A stretch of 64,000 bases of DNA, from contig CM046348.1 of NCBI GenBank assembly GCA_025403435.1, positions 15,190,034 to 15,254,033 of the forward strand. The letters are read 5' to 3'. Source of the DNA: Artocarpus heterophyllus. Its lineage: Eukaryota; Streptophyta; Magnoliopsida; Rosales; Moraceae. The notes under the pieces are model-generated. The model had not been told where the DNA came from. It searched no databases and was given only the letters and a program-made list of their open reading frames with translations. A program made the position numbers and the translations under genes. The first letter of the stretch is position 1. Each line of letters starts with the position of its first letter. Of this stretch, positions 11,701 to 22,037 are shown piece by piece.

Positions 11701-13245
11701 CTTTTTCACCCCATTTTTAAATTGCTTAGCCGACTGCATCTCTAACTTACTCTCGACCTGTCCAGAGAAGTTAGCGTGAATAAAACAAGGATTATGTTCC
11801 TCATTTACCAACATACCCGATAGATGAGGCATGATTGTTGCCTTGGCTTGAACGAAGAAATCAATCCCTAAGATCAACTCAAAATCATCCAAGGCTGCGA
11901 TGGTAAGGTTTATCTGTCCCTCCCAAGCACCAACTTTGAGGGTCGTTGTGGCCACACCTTGGACCGGAGTAGCACCTGAGTTTACCGCCTTGATTTTGCA
12001 TGGACTCTGGTTTACCACTAAACCCAACTTGTCCACCATTCTATTGGAAAGGAAGTTGCTGGTTGCTCCCGTGTCTAGCAAAGTTCTTACGGTCTTCCCA
12101 TTTAGTTGCACCGCTGCATACAAAAGACCCCTATTTGGGGCTGACTTAACCGTTGAAACCGTATTAAGGAGTTGGAGAGGGTTTACCCGTGAAGTGCTTG
12201 ATCCACTTGCATTCTCCTCTCCTTCAGACTCTTGAATAGAATTCAATCTTTCTCGCTTTAGGCATTTCTTAGCCATATGTGTTCCCCCACAAATAAAACA
12301 GCCTGCTTCCTTCTTGCCTCCTTTGGACTCGCCTTGCTCAGTCGTCTTTTTACCCTTCCATTCGGATTTCTTAAAATCCTTAGAGGGGCCTTTACCCTTT
12401 TTGCCTTCTGGACCCTTCTTCTTGTCACCAATTGAGGCAGTTGGGGTGGGTCTAAAGTCGACCAAGCCCTCTGCAGCAGCAATGGCCGAAGGAAGGTCCT
12501 TCACGCCTTGTCTTCGCAATTCTACATGTGCCCATGCTTGCAAGCCTGACAGAAAGTTGAATAGCTTGTCTGCATCCGACATATCCTTGATGTCCAACAT
12601 CAAAGAACTAAACTCCCGTACATACTCTCGAACCGAACTCGTCTGTCGAAGCTTCTTGAGTGCTTCTCGTGCAATCCATGCGGTGTTGCACGACAGGAAC
12701 TGATCCTTTAGTTCCTTCTTTAAGGTTTCCCAATCCTCAATTGAAGGTTTTCCAGCCCTTGTCTCTCCCGACATCTGGGTCCGCCACCATAGTTTAGCAT
12801 CACCGGATAAATACAAGCTAGTTATGGTTATCTTCTCACGATCTGGAATATGAGCGGCCTTGAAATACTGCTCTATATCCCACAAGAAATTCTCCAGTTC
12901 TTTGGCGTTACGGCCACCGTTAAACACCTTAGGTTCTGGAACTTTGATCTTCGAAGGGGCCTCATCCACGGCCTGAGGGGTCGCCACGGCCCTCTTGAGG
13001 ATACTTATCTCATCCTCTAGTCTCTTCGAGTTTTCCTTCACCAAGTCAATCATGGTGATAAAGTCCTGCATCATGGAGGAAAACCACTCTTCCATGTCTC
13101 GTAATGTGTCAGACCGAACCGTGTTTAAGGCTGCCATTTGCTCGGCCTGACATGCCACCTGCACCGCAAGACTCACCGCATCGTCGCTTTGAGGATTCCT
13201 GACGAAGTCTTCCAAGCGACTAACTCTTTCACGCAACTCGTTCAT
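8726..13245 (-). pseudogene. Gag-Pol polyprotein of the chromovirus, broken by two stops and a frameshift
   Basis: The frame starts at an ATG at 13245 ([14 protein letters not shown]). In order it shows a retrotransposon Gag domain, a CX2CX3HX4C zinc knuckle ([13 protein letters not shown]), an aspartic protease ([10 protein letters not shown]), a reverse transcriptase with [11 protein letters not shown], RNase H ([11 protein letters not shown]), an integrase zinc-binding region and DDE core, and a C-terminal chromodomain. In-frame TAG codons lie at 10201-10203, between RNase H and integrase, and at 9892-9894, before the integrase core. Frame is otherwise constant to about 8922. There a missing base shifts the chromodomain (FLVKWKGEEENSATWE) into another frame, which runs to a stop at 8726-8728 inside the 3' LTR. 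Without these lesions Gag and Pol would be one open frame. Confidence 0.92.
8752..8766 (-). other. Polypurine tract of the Gypsy element
   Basis: Read on the minus strand, CCGGTGGGGGTGGTT lies directly before the TGTTAGACCC start of the 3' LTR. This is the expected plus-strand priming site. Confidence 0.75.
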
Positions 13246-13273
13246 CGTAGCGGTTCCAAGAACGTCCGTTGTT

Positions 13274-13289
13274 CTCAGCTCTAATACCA
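13274..13289 (-). other. Primer-binding site, initiator methionine tRNA type
   Basis: On the minus strand, TGGTATTAGAGCTGAG starts two bases inside the 5' LTR. It is one base from TGGTATCAGAGC, the site many plant LTR elements use with the 3' end of initiator Met tRNA. Confidence 0.75.
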
Positions 13290-13291
13290 AG

Positions 13292-14276
13292 TGTCACAGG
13301 GGCCAAATTTTTTACCGAAAGTCTGCCACTGTGCAGCACTAAGCCACCCGACCTAGTCAGCCTACCCAAGTGTTTACCCACAATGATCCAATAATCAAAC
13401 ACACAAAACCAACTTACGGAAACCACTTTCCAACCTTTTATTAACTCACAAAAGGAATACAAGTTTTGCCTCACACGGATCACCACAACACTCACTTTTC
13501 ACTTGTGAGTTGGTGTCTCGGGGCCTCACTATTTATAGACAAAGTTTACAACGTGTGGCTGACACCCCCAGCCACTAAGGATCAACTTCGGAACACTATG
13601 CAAGCTAGCAGCCACGTTGCAGCGCCTTCCACAATTTTCGGGCGGAGGCTTGGCCCTCTGCACGCCACGTGCAGTCTTCCAACACCCACTTGCCTCCTGA
13701 TGCGCAGACATGGGCCACATGGGGCGCAGTCATGGCCTAGCCGTTGGCTGGCCAACTCCCTGGTCGACCCACGTTTGCCCACAACTAGCGCCCACGTGCC
13801 TTTAGAATCTGGCCGTTGTGGCCACCTGCTTCCGCGGATTGTGTGCGCACCACTCGCACACGTGGGCTGAGAGTTCGCTTGCTCACCCAACAGCCCACGC
13901 ACATCTGCACGTTCCCTTTTCCGCGGGGCCTTGTCTGAACTGAGACTTAGCCCGCATTTAGTCTTGTCTGCCTGTCTCTTTGCCCGAGTTTCTCGCATGC
14001 CTGTCCGAGATGCTCGCGCGCCTGTCCGAATGCTTGCGCGCCTGTCCGAATGCTCGCGCGCCTGTCCGACTGACCACGCTTGGCACCCACCTGCGTGCAT
14101 ATTACTCGGCTGACCCACATGCATGGCCAAGGCCACCTTGTGCCTGCATGCTGATCCCTTGGGTCTTGTCCAAACCATGCAAAGGAGATTATCACATGCC
14201 CCCTTGCCTTGGACATGGGCCACGCACATCCAAGATTTGCCACCACTGACTTAGTTCGAAGTTCGAGGGTCTAACA
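13292..14276 (-). repeat. 5' LTR of the Gypsy element
   Basis: 985 bases with a minus-strand TATAAATAG box at 13529-13537. At about 13998-14070 it carries roughly four tandem units of about 21-23 bases built on GCCTGTCCGA(A)TGCTCGCGC. In the first 110 bases I count six differences from the other LTR, all transitions. Confidence 0.93.
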
Positions 14277-14281
14277 GCAAG

Positions 14282-14752
14282 CGAGTTTCCAAACCTCAAT
14301 AATGCAAACCCACGTTTTCCCTCCAACTCCAAGCAAGCTTCTTCATAACCCTCCTCCTTTTAGACCTGGGGCTTTTCTAGGGTTTAATCTCCAAAACCAC
14401 AACTCTCCCAAGAGACAAGTGCAACACCATTATACTCTTCCTAAGTTCTCGCCTGCTCGCGAAAACCTTGATATTCTTGAAAAGTCGGATGCCCAGGAGC
14501 AGAATTCTTTTGGAGGGCCTAGGATTTTTGTAGGGTTTAAGGTTCAGTGTCGTTTGAAGACGCTGACCTTTCCCACCAAAGTTTCTTCGATCAATGGTAA
14601 CAATAAGAAGAAGAAGAAGCATAAGAGGTACAGAGGCGTACTGCCGTCGATTTTGAGGTCCTTGGAATCTAACAATGATGTTGAGAAAACCCTCGCCGAA
14701 TTCGCCAAAAATCTCAGTCCAAAAGAACAGACTGTAATTCTCAAAGAACAAA
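14282..14752 (+). pseudogene. Disrupted PPR gene, N-terminal segment (2 of 3)
   Basis: This open segment encodes a basic, low-complexity N-terminal region, starting MQTHVFPPTPSK in the local frame, with a lysine run (NNKKKKKHKRY). It ends in VLPSILRSLESNNDVEKTL..LSPKEQTVILKEQ. The last part matches the region just before the first PPR motif in the plant family of Arabidopsis At1g73710, as I remember it. The frame continues from segment 1 (7703-7748) and resumes at 17121 after the second insertion. The N-terminal composition suggests an organellar transit region, which is inferred only. Confidence 0.8.
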
Positions 14753-17120
14753 CGTAACGCCCCTATATGGGGTTAACAGTTTTTAATGAAATAAAATAAA
14801 AATAAAAAATAAAAGTAAAACCTTAAAAATAAAGTTGCCCGGGGCTTAAATGAAAACTCTCAAATCAAAAATAAAAATATAAATGACAATTAAACTACAG
14901 TTTAATGTAGCACCTTAAATTTAATAATATAAACTGTCGTCATTATCATTTAACCCTCAACGTATTTTAATACAGTCATAGAAAGTAACAATTGATGCTT
15001 ACATTATCATGAAGAACATTCTTAACAATTGAAGCAATCCCAATGTAATATAGCTACATCGCTTCCTCAACTATTTTTCTCGTAGCCACCTCACACTTAG
15101 TGAGTCCTGAAAAGATAAAAATATAAGGGAATGAGCGACAATATGCTCAGTAGAAAAAACCATTACTCACCTTTAGGTTTTTATCATTACCACATTAAAA
15201 CCTGCATGGTTAATTAATACTCATCATTATCCAGATTATGAGATTTATTATAATCATATTCCGTGGATACCATAGTTAATCATTACCGAGTTTCATACAT
15301 ATACATATATACAAATATTATAGTTCATCATTATTCCTAGGTACCTAAGTTAAATAGAGTATCACTCAACTCATCAAAACCCAAATGGGCGCGCTTGATC
15401 ACCCTCTAAACATTCTAAGGGTGTTCCGGTGAGGGGACATCAAGCCCCGAGTCCTCACCAAGTCGATTCTTGTACAGTGTGTTCTGAGACTTTCAACCCA
15501 AGGAAGCGTCATCACCTTCCCCTATTTTACCTTTTAGGGTATTCATGCCCAAGGACGTAGTCGCCGCCCTCTTCACGTCTCACAATTTCTCTATATTTAA
15601 TCATTATTAATAGAGTCAGGTTTCCTAAACATGCTTCTCAATTTATAACATGTGTGAATTCATTATGTTCCTCGCCGTACTATACAAGACGAGTCCATGT
15701 CATAGTTTCATATGTGATACTCATATAATATTAGTTCAACATAGATATATATATATCTTGTGGTAAAACAATCAATTTTAATTTTATAAAAACCTCATAA
15801 AAGATGAGTAATAGAATCCCTACCTTTCAAGCTTATCAACAATCTTTTAATCCTAGAATCAATTAACGTTAGCTCCATACTCCCTTGATCCTAGGGCGTG
15901 CATAAGGACAATTAAAACTAAAGCACAACATACAACTACATTCATAAATAAATCATGTGTAAATCTATCTTACTAGTATGCCATTAAAGCTTTTATGTAA
16001 ATCTCTTTTGAATACCACAGTAAATAATTTTTGTCTTAACACAATATAAAATTAAACAAGCAATCTATATGTTTTAGTCCCTAATAAGATTCATCAATCA
16101 CTTAGGATAATATTGAAAAGGTTGCAAGACATTAAGGAATTAGGTGGTGAGCAAAGATGGGTTCTTGGTTCAGGTTAGCAGCTGGTATACCATGACAAAC
16201 TGACAGGTTTACTAGTTTCCAATCCGAAAATTAAAAAATTTATAGAAAATAAAATATAACTCCAATTTAGGTTTATGACAGCTCGTTAGAAAGCTTAGGA
16301 TGTCTACTTTTTAAATATGTAAACCAATTTATAAAATTCATTTTAATTTAATCCCAGAATTTTAAGAAATAGCCACTGCCCATAGAGGTATTACAAAGTT
16401 TAACAATATAAATTTTCTGTCTAGGGCATATACATTTAGACTTTATACATATGCTCCAAAATAGCGACAAACATATATTTAGGTTTAAGAACGTAAATTT
16501 GAATAATCCTTGAGTATATTAAAAAAAATTTATAAATGAAAGACTAAATTTGTTCATAAGATTCTAACATCGGATTATGGTTAGTTGGAAGCTTGAAATG
16601 GCTTCAAATTAGGTTCCTTGATTTCGGTATGGCTGAAATTCTTGCTCAAATGGAGGTGATGGTGGCTGATTTTTATGACTGCCTTGAAGAAGTTCTCTAA
16701 GTATTTTGCTTCAGCAAAGAAATGAGAAGAAGAGTGTGGGAACCGTGGAAGAAAAAGGAAAAAAAGATGAAGTCTTTGAAGAGAAGTGATAGAAGCAATT
16801 ATGGAGGAGACATGTTGAAGCATGTCATGGAGGAAATAAAGAAAATGAGGGTCAAGAGTAGTTGAAAAAGATATCCGTATGTCTCATTGGGAGACTTTAA
16901 CGCACATAATGCCAATATGACATTTTTGAGATTTATTAGAAGTTTTAAGGCTTTTTAGTAAACATACTAAATAAATATAAGAGAATTTTAAAAAATTTTA
17001 AAATAGATAAAAATAAATATTATAAAATAAATTTTAAATGAAACAAATTTTTTTTTGATTAATACATTAAAAATTAATTTAATTACCTTAATACCCATTA
17101 GGAGAATAACGTGTATCACA
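14753..17120 (+). mobile_element. Probable solo LTR inserted in the PPR gene
   Basis: 2368 bases interrupt the PPR frame. The left end reads CGTAACGCCCC, one transition from the TGTAACGCCCC start seen in many plant Gypsy LTRs. The right end is GTGTATCACA, giving the usual CA. The flanks ACAAA (14748-14752) and ACAGA (17121-17125) match at four of five bases, as for a mutated 5 bp target duplication. Removing the insert restores the codons KEQRTWERV. No gag or pol sequence is present, hence solo LTR. A non-autonomous element of another type remains possible because the internal structure was not verified. Confidence 0.6.
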
Positions 17121-19681
17121 ACAGAGGACCTGGGAAAGGGTTCTTCGGGTTTTCGAGTGGTTCAAGTCACAAAAAGAGTACGTCGCCAATGTCATTCACT
17201 ACAATATTGTGCTGCCAGCACTGGGTAGAGCTCAGAAATGGGACGAGTTGAGGCTCCGTTGGATCGAAATGGCAAAAACTGGAGTTTTCCCTACGAACAA
17301 CACGTATGGCATGCTGGTGGACGTGTATGGAAAAGCGGGTCTTGTGAAAGAAGCGCTTTTGTGGATTAAGCACATGAGAGTAAGGGGGATTTTCCCCGAT
17401 GAGGTAACAATGAACACGGTCGTTCGGGTTCTGAAAGACAGTGGAGAGTATGATAGAGCAGACAGATTTTACAAGGACTGGTGTGAGGGAAGGATTGAGC
17501 TTGATGAACTTAATTTGGATTCTATGGTTGATGGTTCGGGTTCCAAACCTGTCAGTTTTTAGCATTTCTTGTCCACTAAGCTTTTCAAGACAGGTGGGAG
17601 AATTCCCAGTCCTAGAACTTTGACATCTTCAATGGAGAGTGAAAGTTCCACTAGGAAACCGAGGCTTACTTCTACTTATAATACTTTGATTGATTTGTAT
17701 GGGAAAGCCGGGCGTTTAGAAGATGCGGCCAATGTGTTTGGTAACTTTGGTGAAATGTTGAAGTCAGGAGTGGCAATGGATACTATAACTTTCAACACTA
17801 TGATTTTTACTTGTGGGAGTCATGGCCATTTGGCCGAGGCAGAAGCTTTGCTTGCTAAGATGGAAGAAAGGAGAATATCTCCCGACACGAAAACATACAA
17901 CATCCTTTTGTCTTTGTATGCTGAAGCAGGCGATATTGATAAATCTCTTGAGTGCTATAGGAAGATCAGAGATGTGGGACTTTATCCCGACATCGTGACT
18001 CACAGAGCTGTTCTTCATGTGTTGTGTCAGAGAAACATGGCTCGAGATGTCGAGATTGTGATTGAAGGTATGGAGAAGTCCAGGTGTCGTTAGGATGTAT
18101 GTGGAGAAGGGACTGCTTGATCAGGCAAAGTCATTTGTAGACAAATGCCAGAAGGACGGTGGGTTTTCATCAACGACTTACGTGGCAATTATGGACGTGT
18201 ATGCAGAAAAGGGACTGTGGGTTGAAACTGAGGCCATGTTCTTTGGCAGAAGAGAATTGGTTGGACAGAAATGGAATGTCATGGTAAAAGCTTATGGCAC
18301 CGCAAAGCTTTATGACAAAGCTTTCTCTCTCTTCAAGGGCATGAGAAATCATGGGGCTTGGCCTGATGAGTGCACTTACAATTCTCTTGTTCAGATGTTC
18401 TCAAAAGGAGATTTAGTGGACCAAGCAATTGACCTCCTGAGTGAAATGCAGGGAATGGGTTTTAAGCCAAACTGTCTAACCTTCTCAACTCCCATCGCGT
18501 GCTATGCGCGTCTTGGCCAGCTTTCTGAAGCAGTAGATGTGTACCAAAAAATGTTAAGCACAGGGGTGAAACCAAACAAAGTTGTCTACGGAGCTTTGGT
18601 GAATGGATTTGCGGAATCTGGCAGGGTGGAAGAAGCATTGAAGTATTTTCATCGTATGGAAGAATCTGGAATTTTGGCAAATCAAATAGTTTTGACATCA
18701 CTGATTAAGGCTTACGGAAAGGTAGGGTGCTTGGAAGCAGCAACTTTGCTATACGACAGGATGAAAGGTTTTAAGGGCAGTCCTGATATTGTAGCATCCA
18801 ACAGTATGATCAATATTTATGCAGTTCTTGGAATGGTATCCGAAGTGAACCTGGTGTTCGAAGATTTGAGGAAAGAGGGTTTGGCAGATGAGGTTTCATT
18901 TGCAACCATGATGAATCTTTACAAGAGCACGGGCATGTTTGATGATGCCGTTTGAGTAGCCGAGGAAATGAAAGAGTCGGGCTTAGTAAAGGACTGCACT
19001 TCATATACCATGGTAATGGCATGTTATGCCGCCAGTGGGCAGCTAAGCAAGTGCAGCGAACTGTTGCATGAAATGGTTAATCGGAAACTCTTGCCCGATA
19101 GTTGGACCTTCAACGTATTATTCACGGTGTTGAAGAAGGGTGGTGTTTCAATTGAAGCAGTGATGCAGCTAGAGTCATCTTACCAGGAAGGCAAACCTTA
19201 GTCTCGACAAGCGGTGATCACGTCTGTTTTCTCTTTGGTGGGTATACATGATCTGGCACTAGAATTCTGTGATGTAATCATGAAAGCAGACATGAAACTG
19301 GACTCTTTTGCGTACAATGTCGCGATATATGTGTACGGGGCAGTGGGAAAAATTGACCAGGCTCTGAACATGTCCCTTAAAATGCAGGATGAAGATTTAG
19401 AACCTGACATTGTAACGTATATCAACCTGGTTGGTTGTTGCGGAAAAGCTGCAATGGTTGAAGGTGTGAAGCGGATTTACAGCCAATTAAAAAGTGAAGA
19501 AATTGATCAGAACGAGTCATTGTATAGGGCTATAATAGATGCCTATAAAAGTGCCAATAGGCATGACCTTGCCAATTTGGCTAGCCAAGAGATGAAATTT
19601 GCACTCGATTCGGAGCAATATGCTGGTTCTGAAACTGAAGATGCATTCGATGAGAATTTTTCAGAGACAGAGAGTTCATAA
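17121..19681 (+). pseudogene. Disrupted P-class PPR gene, repeat-bearing body (segment 3 of 3)
   Basis: This segment encodes tandem 35-residue P-type PPR motifs (such as TSTYNTLIDLYGKAGRLEDA and DTKTYNILLSLYAEAGDIDK) and an acidic C-terminus ending at 19681. It resembles Arabidopsis At1g73710 throughout, by memory. P-class PPR proteins bind organellar RNA. Lesions: TAG at 17560-17562; a 9-base in-frame duplication near 17738-17755 (FGNFG); a deletion with frameshift near 18085; a short in-frame deletion near 18270 (GQKWNVM); TGA at 18953-18955; TAG at 19199-19201. With two transposon insertions upstream, the gene cannot make the full protein. The reading frames between lesions are long and well conserved, so loss may be fairly recent. 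Confidence 0.93.
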
Positions 19682-20141
19682 TTAGTGAGAATTTCTAGCT
19701 CTCTGTGCTGCAAGATGACCAAAGACAAGAACATGTATGTAATTTGTGTATCATATATTCAAGTTCAACATTTTAAACGTACCAAGAGCGTACTACAATC
19801 TTGTTTATCCAATCTATTCAATTCTACGATTTGCTGGTTCCAGTACAACTTGATCACTCAAAAAAGCTCTTCCTCACCTTTGTTTTTCCTGCTCAATTAT
19901 GTATACTAAGATCCACTAAGTTGTGGAGCCTAATTATTGCCATGCGTAATTATAGCAAGCGGATCGACCTTTGTTCATGACTCATTATCTCTCAGTAACA
20001 AAGAATAAGGGCATCTAAACAAAATTTTGTTCATGACATCATATATGCCTTGACAATTTGTCTTGGATTTTTCTACTACTCAAGAAGGAAGGAAGATCAA
20101 TGCTCTCTCTGAAGTCTAAATCCTTAGTCTTGAATAAATGA
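19682..20141. other. Short intergenic region between convergent PPR genes
   Basis: 460 bases separate the stop of the broken PPR gene from the stop of the minus-strand PPR gene. It probably holds both 3' UTRs. No further gene or repeat is visible. Confidence 0.4.
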
Positions 20142-22037
20142 TCACCCAATGTTCCCCACGCTTGGAAACTTGTATTTCCCAGAAAAATTCTGATAATCAG
20201 CATCAAAATGGTAATCCAACTTGTCATTAGTTTCAATCCAACTCTTGCCCGGCGTCTTTTTGACGCCTCTATCTTTCATCAGTTTCCTTATTTTCAATGC
20301 GTCATTCCATCGTCCAACTGCTCTATACACGTTAGCCAGCAGAATGTAGCTCAAGTGGCAGTCGGGTTCCAACTTCATCATTTTTTTGGCTATTCGCTCT
20401 GCAGTAGTAGAAACTGTACAAGTTGTGCAAGCGCCCAAAAGAACTGCCCAAAGAGAGGAATTGTCTCCACAATCTGCATTCTTAATCAAATTCTCGGCTT
20501 CTTCTAAGTGCCCGGCACGGCCTAAGAGATCAACCATGCAATTATAATGCTCAAGACTCGCTTTTATTCCATACTCTTCCGTCATTAGATTAAAGTACTT
20601 TCTTCCTTGCTCGACCAAACCTGAGTGACTACAAGCGAAAAGAAACCCAACAAAGCTTATGTAGTCAGGCTTAATGCCTTCCTTGATCATCTCATCAAAT
20701 AGGCCAAGTGCTTCTCCACCTCTTCCATTCTGAGCAAACCCACAAATCATCGAGTTCCAAGTTATCAAATTTCTAACTGGCATCCGATGAAAAACTCTTA
20801 GAGCGAAATCTATACAACCGCATTTTGCATAAAGATCGACTAAAGCAGATTCTGTAATAACATCTCTCCAACCGCCCTTTCTCACATACTGGCAGTGAAC
20901 CTCTTTCCCTAAGCTTGCAGCGGCCAAACCAGCGCATGCACGAATGACAGTCCCAAAACAATATAGGTCATCCTTGTCCATTTCCCTAAACATCTTAACA
21001 ACAAATTCGAATTCTCCATTTTGACAGTACACTCCTAGCAATGCAGTCCAAGAGACTGAGTTCTTTACTGCCATCCTATCAAAAACACACCGAGCATCGT
21101 CAACCGACCCGCACTTCCCATACATGTCAACCAGACTGCTCTCGACAATCACATTCCCACAAAATCCAGTAGTAACGATCTTTGAATGCACTTCCCTGCC
21201 TTGCCTTAGCCTCCCAAGATTACCACAAGCTGTAAGAACAGTTCCGAATGTATAACCATCCGAGGACAACCTGGCATTCCTCTGCATCAAGTAAAACAAG
21301 CTCAAAGCTCCCGCAAACGAATCATTCCTCGTCATTGCCGAAATAACTGATGTCCAACATATAGCATCCGGTTCGAGCAATTCATCAAACAATCTCCGTG
21401 CATCTTCCGGAACGTAATTCCTCCCATACATATCAATCAAAGAACTAACAATGACGTGATTTCTATCAAACCCACACTTCAAAACTATCGTATGAAAGCA
21501 CCGGCCAAGTCTCAAGTCCGGAACCTCGGAACAAGCTTTGATCACGGCAGATAAAGTGAACCCATTTGGCTCCGCACCAAAATCCATCATCTCCCAAAAC
21601 AACGAAATCGCATTTTCGGGTTTTCCCACTTTCACATATCCGCTTACCATTGACGTCCAAGAAATAACATCTTTGAAATTTAGATTATCGAAAACTCTCC
21701 GAGTCTGCGAAATATCAGAACCCAATTTGAAATAAAGAGAAAGTAAGCTGTTTCCCACAAAGCGATCGGTTTCGAGGCCAGACTTGACGACATGGGCATG
21801 GATTTGGAGCCCGGGATTGAAAGAAACAGACTTTACGCAAGTTTGGAGAAGAGAAGCGTAGAGAATTGGTTTGACGGTGATTTCGCCGGGATCGATGGAG
21901 TTCAGGACTGAAAATGCGACGGAAAGCGCGCCGAACTTGCAAAGCTGGCGGATTTGGGATTCTTTGTGTGATGGGTTTTTGTTCTGAAGATTGGAGGAGG
22001 AGAGAGAGCTGCAATGGCGTTTGAAGAAGAGCTTCAT
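20142..22037 (-). CDS. PLS-class pentatricopeptide repeat protein, E subgroup
   Basis: An uninterrupted, intronless frame of 631 residues. It has alternating P, L and S-type PPR motifs from about residue 56 to 540, with the usual phrases GNSLLSLYFKLG, DVISWTSMVSGYVK, VESSLVDMYGKCGSVDDA and LEHYNCMVDLLGRAGHLEEAE. The C-terminus ends with an E-type region (LKIRKLMKDRGVKKTPGKSW) and no DYW deaminase domain. Such proteins usually bind organellar transcripts as C-to-U editing specificity factors, recruiting a DYW partner in trans. The sequence resembles Arabidopsis At1g03540 from memory. It is not a tandem copy of the neighbouring dead PPR gene, which is P-class. The start was chosen at the first ATG, 22035-22037. 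Mitochondrial or plastid targeting is likely, but which one cannot be told by eye. Confidence 0.93.
   Translation of the reverse strand: MKLFFKRHCSSLSSSNLQNKNPSHKESQIRQLCKFGALSVAFSVLNSIDPGEITVKPILYASLLQTCVKSVSFNPGLQIHAHVVKSGLETDRFVGNSLLSLYFKLGSDISQTRRVFDNLNFKDVISWTSMVSGYVKVGKPENAISLFWEMMDFGAEPNGFTLSAVIKACSEVPDLRLGRCFHTIVLKCGFDRNHVIVSSLIDMYGRNYVPEDARRLFDELLEPDAICWTSVISAMTRNDSFAGALSLFYLMQRNARLSSDGYTFGTVLTACGNLGRLRQGREVHSKIVTTGFCGNVIVESSLVDMYGKCGSVDDARCVFDRMAVKNSVSWTALLGVYCQNGEFEFVVKMFREMDKDDLYCFGTVIRACAGLAAASLGKEVHCQYVRKGGWRDVITESALVDLYAKCGCIDFALRVFHRMPVRNLITWNSMICGFAQNGRGGEALGLFDEMIKEGIKPDYISFVGFLFACSHSGLVEQGRKYFNLMTEEYGIKASLEHYNCMVDLLGRAGHLEEAENLIKNADCGDNSSLWAVLLGACTTCTVSTTAERIAKKMMKLEPDCHLSYILLANVYRAVGRWNDALKIRKLMKDRGVKKTPGKSWIETNDKLDYHFDADYQNFSGKYKFPSVGNIG

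Larger units (their letters stand above)
7749..14276 (-). mobile_element. Ty3/Gypsy chromovirus LTR retrotransposon, coding strand minus
   Basis: A complete-length element of 6528 bases has two LTRs that begin TGTCACAGG and end CTAACA on the plus strand. It is flanked by the 5 bp target duplication GCAAG (7744-7748 and 14277-14281). On the minus strand the order is 5' LTR, primer-binding site, gag, protease, reverse transcriptase, RNase H, integrase, chromodomain, polypurine tract and 3' LTR. That order and the chromodomain make it a chromovirus. It sits in the first exon of a PPR gene. The polyprotein frame has two stops and one frameshift, so this copy is not autonomous. The LTRs differ by a few per cent, so the insertion is not recent. 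Confidence 0.95.

Noticed and set aside
17121..22037. Two adjacent PPR genes as a tandem duplication
   Set aside because: One is P-class with an acidic tail and the other is PLS-class with an E region. They are in opposite orientation and match different families.
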